From NCBI GenBank assembly GCA_024752435.1, contig CP103036.1:372001-436000 (forward strand): a stretch of DNA of 64,000 nt, written 5' to 3'. This document shows positions 54,210 through 64,000 of the stretch, piece after piece. Position 1 is the first letter of the stretch. Each line of letters starts with the position of its first letter. This DNA is from Allantophomopsis cytisporea. Lineage: Eukaryota; Ascomycota; Leotiomycetes; Phacidiales; Phacidiaceae. Below the pieces are notes generated by a model that searched no databases, was not told the DNA's origin, and worked only from the letters and a program-made list of their open reading frames with translations. A program made the translations under genes and the position numbers.

Positions 54210-57200
54210 CTTGATTGCTGGATCTGAAGTCGGGGACACTTTTTGGATGAAATGGAAACTTGTGGAACCGACTTGGGAGCAGTGGGTAACAGCTACTTTA
54301 TGACAGACGCAAGTAGTTTCTTGAGATTATTCTGGTAGATGAAATTCGAAATTTGGAAGAGACGGAGGTGGTATCTTAGAGGGTGGGGTTTGGGCTATTG
54401 ATATAGGTGATAATGTTAGTAGGTGTAGGATTGATATGATTTTGCTTTTTCTTTTATGTCACAAGCAGAAGGGAATACGAGAGAGCGGGACCGATGGCGT
54501 TGTCGATGGTACGTACTACGACAAACACAAGTCCGCTTGACATTGAGTACTTAGGAATAGTAGTAGTGAGGTAAAAAATGACTTGAGAGTGAAATTGAAC
54601 GTTCTTACCAGAAGTATGCTTTTTGGGACCCGATATGTTTTGGTTGTCGATAAATGAAAAGCCACTGATAATGCAATCAATGGTTCGTCCACTAAGTTTG
54701 GTTTAGTACCGGAGCCGTTGAGTTTGGTGGCGGAAGGTCGATGTTAGATCAAGAATAGATCGGATTGACTTTTGGAAAGAGCCCAGAAAAAGCGCCTGGT
54801 GACGGAGGTTCTCGATAGTCGGGATTCGATTAAGTTCAGGCTAGGTTTGAGGTAGAACAACGGAGCTCGCGGCAGAGAGAAAATATATGGATAGATGAGA
54901 ACAAAGTCGATGGAAGTAAAAGTGGTAAAGTGTCTGGGATATGATGGTAAAGAGCTTGAGCTCAGATGTTTACATTCAAGTATGAGTGTTCATGTGGAAA
55001 GATACCCCCAAATGCGGCTCGAATTTTCCAAAATGCGTATCGAAAGGCAAACGGACAACAGACAAAGTTAATTGAGTATAAGATGCGACAAAAGCAAATG
55101 GGGCGAGGAGCTCTGGACGATATTTATATATCTTACTTGTTCCATGCAACTCGTATTCCATTTACTTTGTTCGAGGGGGTTATCTTATCTTATTTGACAA
55201 AGCTGTTCGCCCTGTAAGCGTGATATATCGGGCTATGGAATGGCTTATGGCAACGCAACGACAGTCCGCTTCTCATTCTCATTCTCATTCTCTTCCCATT
55301 CCTCGGATCCATGTGTGTGCATGGGCACCCAAGTCGCTCTAACTTGATTTGATGAGCTTCGATGACCGGGATTGCACGGATTAGACGGATTAAAGCGACA
55401 GAGATAGAGGTAGAGAGGTAGAGGGAAGGTTGAGCAGTTTCAAGGTGGCATGTACGTACATAGCAAAAGAAGAAGAAGAAGACTGGGCCTAGTTGGTAGA
55501 GCATGGATTATTCCGTAACAACATACACACACTTTCGTAAGCTGCATGCTCTGATCCGTCTGTGCATGTATGTACATAGGTATGGTATGTAGGGACGAAA
55601 AGGCATCCAACAAGGAAAGCCTTCACTCTTCGCTGGCACGGCTGATCTTTGTCTTCCATGCTCCTCTTCTCTTCTCTTCTCAAGTCTGCGCCGCCACCAC
55701 GGGCGAATCTATTCATATCCATCTTGAGCATTATTTGTTCGTTCATACACATATACCTACATCCATATCCTACAGTACGCCCCAAAACAAAACAAAAAAA
55801 GATCCCCTGCGTGCCTGACCGATTACCCTCCCATGTGCAAAAGCCAGGTCCCATGCATCGATCAGCTCAAGCCAATCCCCTTCTAACTTTTAACCTTCCT
55901 TTAACCTCTTTTGAAGCTCCCAACCGCCCTGTCGGCCTTGTACTGATTGTAACCATGCCAATTCTTACGCTCTGAATAGACCGCTTGTACTCGCCCAATT
56001 CTACGTACTACGTACTGTATTCTTTCTCCCTGCCTTCACCCTGTCCATCCACTTTTCAGCCGCTTCTCGATATATATATGTAATGTGACGATACTCTACT
56101 GAACTGAACCGAACCGAACCATGTTTATGTATGTATGCACTATGAAAATACTACTCTACTGCTGTATCTCAGATATTAACCTAGCTGTACCCTTTGTTCT
56201 AGGCGTTCCAGACCTGGTTGAACCGGTGTGGAACACATGCCCTCTTTTCGTTTCGTATCTCTATTTGAAATCTCTCTTCCGATGTTGGTATGGCTGGCCA
56301 TCTACTCACTCGTTATCGACCTCAAGGTTATCGCCACTGTATACATATGTGTACATGTATATATACTGTCCATACAGTCGACTCTAGAGAAACTCTCTTT
56401 CTTTCTCTTCCTATGGTTCTGCTTGTATATTATTTGAGCTCTGGGTTTTGCCCGTCTGACGCAATTTACTCTACTCATCCCTACGTTGATGATTCCGCAT
56501 TTATTGAACACTCAGCATATCAGCTACCTAAAGGGTTCGTATACCATAGAAACATGGCTGAGCTGAGGGACTATGCGCACGTTACAGCACATGCCATTCT
56601 GCTTTATCTTCACGCCATAATCATGTCCTAAATACTTATCATACGCTTTCTCCGAACCTTGTTTGTGGAGAACGTTCGTGTATACTTACTTTTCCGGCTT
56701 AGTCAAATCAATAATGCTTCAACATTCGTGGCGGGCCGACAACCGTGCAGAACGCCATGAGTGACTATCCAAGGAAACTTTATACAAAAGTATTGGTATG
56801 AATACGTACTCTTCTCACACTACGAGTGTAGCTGTCTGGCCAAACTATTTGTGTCGTTGAGTACTAAGGTATTGTACTTAGTATCCGCTTTAGCGCAGCT
56901 AGCCCAAGAACTTCCCGATTAAACTTTGAATTTGTCTCTTACGGTCCCATGTGGTTTGGCATTAGCCAATACTGCTTGACGATCAACCTCGATCGAAGAT
57001 ACTTACATAGCTAAGAGACACTAAGTGAACTTCTCTACGAAAAATCAAATAAATAAGAAAAACCTTGGAAAGAAAGTCCAGAAGGAGCCGCTACTCGAAT
57101 TCGTACTTAAGTAGAGCCGGCCGAGTATTTTCTGCCAAACCTTAGTATAATAGTGAGTGAGTTCCGATGGCGACCTGGGACTATTTTTGTCAAATATCTA

Positions 57201-59536
57201 CCTTACCCTAGATACTGCTTTCTAGTGACATGGAATATATGCGATGGGGACACGTTCATCCGCAGTTTCCTTTTACCGCTCGTATAGAGACATCTGTCAT
57301 TCACAGGATGAGGAAAATGTATTAGATTTTAATATAAAATAAGAAAGCTGTTAAGACATGTGCACATCACGATTGCACAAGCACAGAATTCAAGGTATAT
57401 ACCGCATTTTCCAAACCCCCACAAGTAATGGCATTGCGGGAACTGAAATGATTCGACGGCAACCACTTGAAACTTTCCTTTTTACATGATTACTGATAAG
57501 ACTCTTAACCAGACCTGAGATTCTGTTGGACCAACTGTATCAAGCACTGAGTGGTAGAGCATCAAGCGTATCATGCACTTAGTATATGCCTCGTGTCTCT
57601 GGGGGAAAGAGGGTGGGGGACCATATCATGAGACTGATTTTAATCAACCTGTATACATACCTATGCAACTCGAAAACTATATATCGATAGTAAAGAGATG
57701 CAGATTATTATGGGTCAACCTCTTGTAAGGATGTCCCTGAGAGTGCCAACACCAGAAGACAAATTGGAGCAAGAGCCGGGGTATCCTCACAATGTATGTA
57801 CGTATATACATACATAGAGGCAACCCCTGGGACTGCTGTACTAATAAAGATCGATGCAATCTGTATCAAATACAAAACGGAGAGCTGACTAGCAAAAATG
57901 TCAAAGTAGGTACAGATGAACACATGATATATATGGCAGCACTTGTCAAAAATCATTTGCTGAGGTATCAGAGCTTATTTTCTCTATTGAACTCCTTCAA
58001 TGTGTAGAAGCATCTAACGACGTTATACAATGCTATCATTCAAGCATTTAATTGAGCTTCTTGGGAATCTACTGTCCAATTCTGTCTCTGGTCATTCCGA
58101 CAACTCTTGTTTCATTTTCCTATCATGTATCTTCTCATCCTTAGATGTCTTTAGGAAACTGATTACCACTGTAGAACGAATAGCATATTCACGCCGAAGA
58201 GATGATCGGAGGAGTTTCATATTGTTTTAGATTCCAAACTTTCCCCCCATCTCATAAGGATCAAACGTTACAAAGTTCAGGGTTTCCCCCCTCTTCTCAT
58301 ACCTGATGTGATACTCATTGTCAAGACAAATATAAACGGCTAGTGTGGTACTTTTAAAAAGAAAGTGCGTGTGAGAGTTTTCTGATTGTGAGGCAAATGG
58401 CTGGTATAAATTTCGTCGTCTCGTTCATTTCTTGCCTACAATGTGTTCTCGAGTAATCCGCTAGAGGAGTAGGAGGACAGATAAAATAAATCATATTGTG
58501 GCTACTTATATGGTAGTCATGGGAATAGTTACACTGACATCATTAAAAAAAAGAAAGAAAGCTGGTTCCTGTGATTATATCCAGGTAAAGCGGCCAGTTA
58601 ACTTTGTCCTACCCTACCAGGATTATGAAGGTTATGTCATGAGTGTATTTATTTTTGGCCGTTATGCTGTAGTGAAAAGGTAGCTACATTACTCCGTATG
58701 TAACAGAACTTTGACCTGTCAAAACAGTTGTGCAGCATCATTAAACGTGCTTGAAAGTTAGTTTTGAGAGCATCTCCTTGTCGTCTGTAACAATTATTCT
58801 CCTCCCTCCACTATCCACTATCAAAGTCCTCTTGTTATTACCTAAACTGCACAGCTCCGCGAGTTCGACTACAGGCTGCTACAATACAGTTCATTCCTTG
58901 AACTTCATACTCTGAAGGTCGCCGTTGAGTGAGCTAAGGTTATTCGTTACCTTAGGTAAGTAAGGTTGTAAGTATGACACATACCTTAGTACCGCATGAA
59001 TATGTTCCCCTCATATATAAGGTTTAAACAGCTAAATTCTCAGGCACTCAAATCCTAAACAACCCGGGCAGACACGCCAGGACACAACCCCCCAAACCTC
59101 TACAAACAAGTGCCCGATTCCGCCCCATCAGGTCATCGTCCATCAAATCAAACAGCGCCCAAGCGACGGGAACTGAGCCTCACGAGCCTCAGAACTATCG
59201 TCGTCGCATCATTCCCGCCCGTAAACTACCCCCACATAGTCGCGCACATCATCACATCGCATCGCGTGCCATTTCGCCTCTACCCGTGACATCGCATCGC
59301 GTTCTCATCCTCCTTGCCATCGTCGCCGTCATCGTCACCGCTCCCTCGAAACCCAGAACCCGTTCACTTCCGTCGCCGCCACTTCGCTGTGAGCTGGCGC
59401 GAACCACCCACCACAATTCCCAACCGAGTCACCAAAAGTGGCAACCTCTCTCACGCTTCTACAGAACACAGAACTTGTCGACCAAACATTCAACTGTGCA
59501 TCCCAATTAGTTGAAGAGGAGGTACAACCGGAGATC
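54210..59536. other. 5.3-kb divergent gap without genes
   Basis: The space between the starts of the 249-residue gene and PSY2. I find no coding region, tRNA or transposon. It has simple runs (GAGAATGAGAATGAG-type at 55272-55296, AAGAAGAAG near 55467-55481), TACATATGT words (for example 56330-56365, 57790-57820) and a C/A-rich PSY2 leader from about 59040. Base composition is normal, so this is not a RIP island. Confidence 0.4.
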
Positions 59537-62437
59537 ATGGCACAAGCGGTGCCTAATCCGCCAAATGAAAGGAAGAGGGTTAAGGTCTACGAGCTGCGCA
59601 ACAATGACTGGTTCGACCGCGGCACTGGCTTTTGCACGGCAGACTTCACCAATGTACGCGATTCCACAGCTGAGCCCCCATACTTGCGTAGTTTCAATCT
59701 CGCGTGCATACAATAGAAATCTTACTGAACCTGACAGGGCGAAAATGGCCGTCTGGACGAACCACGCGTACTTGTCGAGTCGGAAGATCAACCAGAACGT
59801 ATGCTTCTAGAGACGCGCATTTGCAAGGAGGATGGTTTTCAGAAGCAACAAGGTATGTATCATCTGAATATCAAGTATCACGGCATGTCCTGATGAACCA
59901 CTTTCTACAGAAACCCTGATTGTATGGACGGAGCCTTCTAGTGGGATCGATATGGCTCTCAGCTTCCAGGAAGCTGAGGGCTGTGCAGCCATCTGGTATG
60001 TGTCTAATGAAAGTTCGTTGCGTTACTGTCAAATAAAACTTCATATTATTTGTGCCTGAAGCTAACATTATGTCTGCTAGGAAATTTGTCCACAACATAC
60101 AGCAACAATTACTAACTATGGGTGGTCCTGGTGAGTTTATATGTTTCTTATATGGAGAACCTCGCTGATACCTTCATTCTAGATGACGCACTCTCAGACG
60201 ACATTGCAATTGATTCATTCCAAAGTCCAATAAACCTACCCCCTCCAGAACTCGGCAACCTGCACGAAGTTGAGGTTGTCATGAGAAGCCTAAGTAACAC
60301 ACAGGCTGGCAGGGATGCATTGGCCAAATTTGTCATCAGCGAAGACTACATACCGAAACTACTGCCACTTGTCGAGATGGCAGAAGACTTGGAGAGTTTA
60401 TCAGATCTTCACAAACTATGCAATATAATGAAGATCTTGATATTGTTGAACGATACAGCTATTATCGAGTACGCCGTGATGGACGAGGTGGTGTTGGGTG
60501 TAGTGGGAGCGCTCGAATACGACCCTGATTTCCCTAGCCACAAGGCTAATCACCGTCTCTGGCTTTCCGATGATTTGAGGTATAAGGAGGTGGTGCGAAT
60601 TGGTGACGACCAAGTCCGACAGAAAATACATCACACTTACAGACTTCAATATTTAAAGGACGTTGTTCTTGCACGAATTCTCGACGATCCTACATTCTCT
60701 GTTCTCAACTCCCTCATTTTTTTCAACCAAGTGGATATTGTCCAGCATTTACAAACCAATGCCGCTTTCCTCAAAGAATTATTCGGAGTGTTCAACCCAC
60801 AAGAGACGGACCAAAAGCGGAAAAAGGATGCTGTCATATTCATCCAACAATGTTGCGCCATTGCCAAGAACCTCCAGGCACCAGCCCGCCAGCAATTGTA
60901 CAATAATTTCTTGGGGCATGGACTTCTCTCTGTCATCAACTTCGCATTGAGGCATAGCGATGTAGGAGTCCGTGTGGGTGCAACTGACGTGCTGGTTTCC
61001 ATGATAGATCACGATCCCCAAATGATACGCCAAACTATCTTCCGACAGATTAGTGAAAAGCAAACACCCCTCACAGATACTCTCATTGATTTGCTTCTAG
61101 TCGAGGTAGACTTAGGGGTCAAGGCCCAGATTGCAGATGCCATCAAAGTCTTACTTGATCCAGGCTCTCAATCAGGACCGATGGACACCTTGACAAAGGT
61201 TGGAGTTGATTATGCTGGACGTCCAAGACCCCAAACAGATCCACAACAAGAAGTCTTCCTCGTGAGCTTTTACGAGGACTCGGCGAAAAAACTATTCAGA
61301 CCGCTTGTAGAGCTGAAGGGCCGGGAGGAGATGAACTTCACTGTACAGCAAGTCTCTTTGTTTGTGCATTTAGTAGAGATATTATGCTTTTTTATCCGAC
61401 AACATCAGCATCGAAGCAAGTATTTTGTACTGGCAGAAGCTCTAGGCCAACGCATTGCACAGTTACTGACTTGTCCGGAAAAGCACTTGAAACTTAGTAA
61501 GTGGTTCTTATTGACTACATAGGCATACCGCTAACCAACTTTAGCTGCGCTGAAATTCTTTAGGAACCTGGTGGGACTCCAGGATGAATTCTATAATCAG
61601 CAGATGATGCAGGATCATCTTTTTGAGCCGATATTGAACGTTGTCTACGAGACCATGCCACGCGATAATCTGTTGAATTCTGCATGTCTTGAACTTTTCG
61701 AATTTATCAAGAGGGAGAACATCAAGAAATTGGTTGAGCATTTGGTTGAGAATTACAGAGACAAGATAAAGAACATCACATATGTTGACACGTTCAAAGT
61801 TCTGATTCAACGTTATGACGACAGCTACAATGCCAGTTTAGAAACATCTTTTGTGGAAACGGAAGAGGGTACGCCGACAAGAAACCAGAACCAGAGTGGT
61901 GGTAGGAGATGGAACGAGCTGAAGGGGCTGGATGCTGCTGAGGAGGAGTACTTCAATACGTCCGACAACGAAGAAGATGCACCAATCAAGTCAACGCCTG
62001 ACACACCAGCTACCGTCAATGGCACTCCACCTAGCTCGAAGCCTTTGGTCGACTACAATTCTGACGAAGAAGGGGAGAATTTGGAAGCCGACCCCGGTAT
62101 TACTACACTGGCAGACGAAAATCCAGAGACGGGCTCGGCTACCGTGTCAGAGGGAACTGTATCACCTGCTGCGACTGTGCCAACCCCACCACCAGAACGC
62201 CTCTCCGAAAAGCGAAGAAGAGAAGAGGACGAGGAGGATGAGTTAGGCAAGCTTTCGCAAAACAAGCGTCGTAGCTCCAATAGCTCTGTTAGCTCTATAT
62301 CCTCGAACTCTCTGAGAAAGAAGAAACCCTTTAGCAACACGAAAGACACTGGTGCGGGCACCCCCAAGAAAATCGCAATCAGTTTCAGTGCGTCGCCAAA
62401 GGCGGAAACTACCACTTCTGAGATGAAGGAGAACTAG
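59537..62437 (+). CDS. PSY2: Protein phosphatase 4 regulatory subunit 3 (Psy2/SMEK)
   Basis: Targets PP4 to substrates such as DNA-damage checkpoint proteins in the nucleus. Exons 59537-59653, 59738-59852, 59911-59995, 60081-60130, 60183-61496 and 61545-62437 give 857 residues. The N-terminal EVH1/PH-like domain (about 12-115) reads RVKVYELRNNDWFDRGTGFC and ALSFQEAEGCAAIWKFVHNI. The SMEK armadillo core follows (DDPTFSVLNSLIFFNQVDIV and ARQQLYNNFLGHGLL among others). The C-tail is acidic, then Ser/Lys-rich with KRRREEDEEDE, likely a nuclear signal region. It is convergent with ALG5. Confidence 0.95.
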
Positions 62438-62911
62438 GAGATTTTTGTTTTTGCGGCAGGCTATGTAAGCATTGTTCGAAGGCGCGTGGAACGGATTTGT
62501 CTGGGTCGTACTTAAGGGGAAGCGTGGAAGGTAGGGCTCGGCGCTTGGTGGCGAAAGGAACGGACTTTGCTGATTTGATTTGAGAAGCTTACGAGCTTCT
62601 TTGTTTTTGGGGGTTGATATATGTGACGTTCAGGGTGTTTAAACGATTACGAACATCGCTGCATCATTGTATTATAGACGCGGTGGGCTAGGCCGTGCTT
62701 TGCATGGAGGATTCTGTTTCGTCAATCAAAGGAGAAATCCTCTTGCCAGAGTGTCCGAAGTCCTATGTGTGCTAGAATTGCAGGTGGAATATTGTGTTAC
62801 TATGACTACGAAAAGGTGATCATTAATATTCTATGCAAACATCCTTGAAGGACAACGACTTGGAAGTTGTGAGGAATTTATATTTCTGAACTTATCATGC
62901 AAGGCACTAAC
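62438..62911. other. Convergent 3' region PSY2/ALG5
   Basis: About 470 bp between facing stop codons; no gene or repeat seen. Confidence 0.35.
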
Positions 62912-64000
62912 TTATCGTCGTCTATAAACTCCCAATGCCCAGCTAGCCCTCAGAAGAGCCAGTCCCCAAGCCATGCCCAAACTGTCCCACATTACATTCA
63001 GTTTACTTCCTCCAACTTCATTCCAACCAATTGGCACCTCAGCAACTTTGATACCTGGGCTAACAGCCCCACTATCCTCATCATCCAATGGTGCTTCTGG
63101 CGCACTTTCTGCAAGCATTAGCATCTCCACGTCAAAGATCCAGCCTTCGGCGTGCATGTACGGAATTATGTATGGTAGTGCTCCACGTGAGAAGAGCTTG
63201 AAGCCGCATTGGGTATCGCGAATGCGAGAGGTGGCAGGTGGTGTGAATATACGCAGGAGCATGTGGAATGAACGCATGAGTGCGTTGCGAAGGGCGGATC
63301 TCTATTTGGAAGTCAGCGGCTAGTCGTGTTGATAGATATGTATAGCTTCTAACCTTGACAACGGCTTCACTGCCTACAAGATGGGCACGACTCCCCACGG
63401 CGACACCTCGACCGTACTTCCCTGGCCCGTCTTCCACTCCTTTACATCCCGCTACCAACTTGCCGAGATCTGTGAATCGACTCGCGCCATCTGCGTCGGC
63501 AAACACAACGTATGCACCTCTAGCATGACGAAAACCGTGGGTAACTGCGCCTCCCTTCCCACGATTCTCCTTCAGTGTGATAATTCTCATAATATCGGAG
63601 AGATTATGCTTCTTGGAGAAGTTCAGGGCTACCTGCACAGTCTTGTCCTTGCTTCCATCGTTTACCAGCAGAATTTCATAGCCACCGATGCCATTGTCTT
63701 TGGGAGCAGAGCCCCTGCGCCGTTTCTGAGGTCCCTTGCGATTCTCATTCATATTGTTTATGCCTGATGCCTCCAGTTTAGACCCATTTGCCCCGATTCG
63801 GCCATATGTAGCATCGAGATACCCTACAGCTTCCTCAAGCATTCCCTCCAATCTCTCCTCTTCATTATAGGCGGGGATTACCACACTCATCTCTACATCC
63901 GCGTCCTCAATAGCACCAACATACTTCTCGAAGTCCCCGACAGCCTGGCATTTTTTCTTGTAAGCCAACCAGCCGTCATGCCAGCAAGCCAATTGCTTCG
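62912..64000 (-). CDS. ALG5: Dolichyl-phosphate beta-glucosyltransferase (5' end outside window)
   Basis: ER enzyme making dolichyl-phosphate-glucose, donor for the last steps of N-glycan precursor assembly. Exons on the minus strand: from the window edge to 63354, and 63301-62912, phase 0 across a 52-nt intron. The GT2 domain starts with MSVVIPAYNEEERLEGMLEE, then EILLVNDGSKDKT, ENRGKGGAVTHGF and the metal-site block FADADGASRF. The second exon has RIRDTQCGFKLFSRGAL and EGWIFDVEMLMLAE, both typical of Alg5. The region between the first motifs carries a Lys/Arg-rich insert (RKGPQKRRRG). The N-terminal membrane anchor and start codon lie beyond 64000; the apparent start at 63992 is a TTG in open frame. 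Confidence 0.93.

Overview
The window is nuclear DNA of a filamentous ascomycete (Pezizomycotina). Genes carry short GT-AG introns (about 45-65 nt) with CTAAC-like branch sites, and several proteins are of fungal type (Sho1 osmosensor, HET-domain protein, Erg25, Lag1-type ceramide synthase, Cdc11 septin). AT-rich islands full of C-to-T and G-to-A damaged transposons indicate repeat-induced point mutation (RIP). Flipper/Fot1-type pogo elements would suit a Leotiomycete, but I cannot prove the class from sequence alone.

Layout. 0-15.9 kb is a gene-dense arm: dynein light intermediate chain (partial, -), Ist3-like splicing factor (+), Hsv2-type PROPPIN (-), Cdc11 septin (+), Bax-inhibitor/LFG protein (+), ceramide synthase (+), Sho1 (-). 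15.9-22.6 kb is a long gap between the divergent SHO1 and AVT genes, holding an 18-bp minisatellite and a possible decayed gene. 22.6-26.5 kb: vacuolar amino-acid transporter (+), mitochondrial bS16 (-), NAD(P)HX epimerase (+). 26.7-31.0 kb is an AT-rich island: a RIP-damaged copy of part of AVT exon 1, tandem and nested foldback elements, an internally deleted pogo transposon, and a tRNA-Gly at its edge. 31.9 kb has a 9-bp minisatellite; 32.8-34.4 kb is a spartin/senescence-domain gene (+), followed by a possible small secreted peptide (-). 35.6-39.6 kb is the second AT-rich island: more foldback elements, a 142-bp MITE and a full-length RIP-killed pogo element. 39.9-64 kb is gene-bearing again: pterin dehydratase (+), Erg25 (-), Sec4-type Rab (+), a probable mitochondrial protein (-), Afg2 AAA ATPase (+), HET protein (-), an unrecognised 249-residue protein (-), PP4 regulatory subunit Psy2/SMEK (+), and dolichyl-phosphate glucosyltransferase Alg5 (-, partial).

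The genes are mostly housekeeping and not one pathway. Several serve membrane traffic and polarity (Sec4, septin, dynein chain, PROPPIN) or lipid and ER work (Lag1, Erg25, Alg5, Bxi1). All exon joins given here were derived by hand; every complete model sums to a multiple of three and stays open.

The most novel material is the transposon biology. A family of 0.72-0.74 kb snapback elements has arms of about 0.3 kb. It shares its termini with an internally deleted pogo transposon, which itself sits inside one snapback copy with a clean TA target duplication. Next to this lies a RIP-mutated copy of a host transporter gene fragment.
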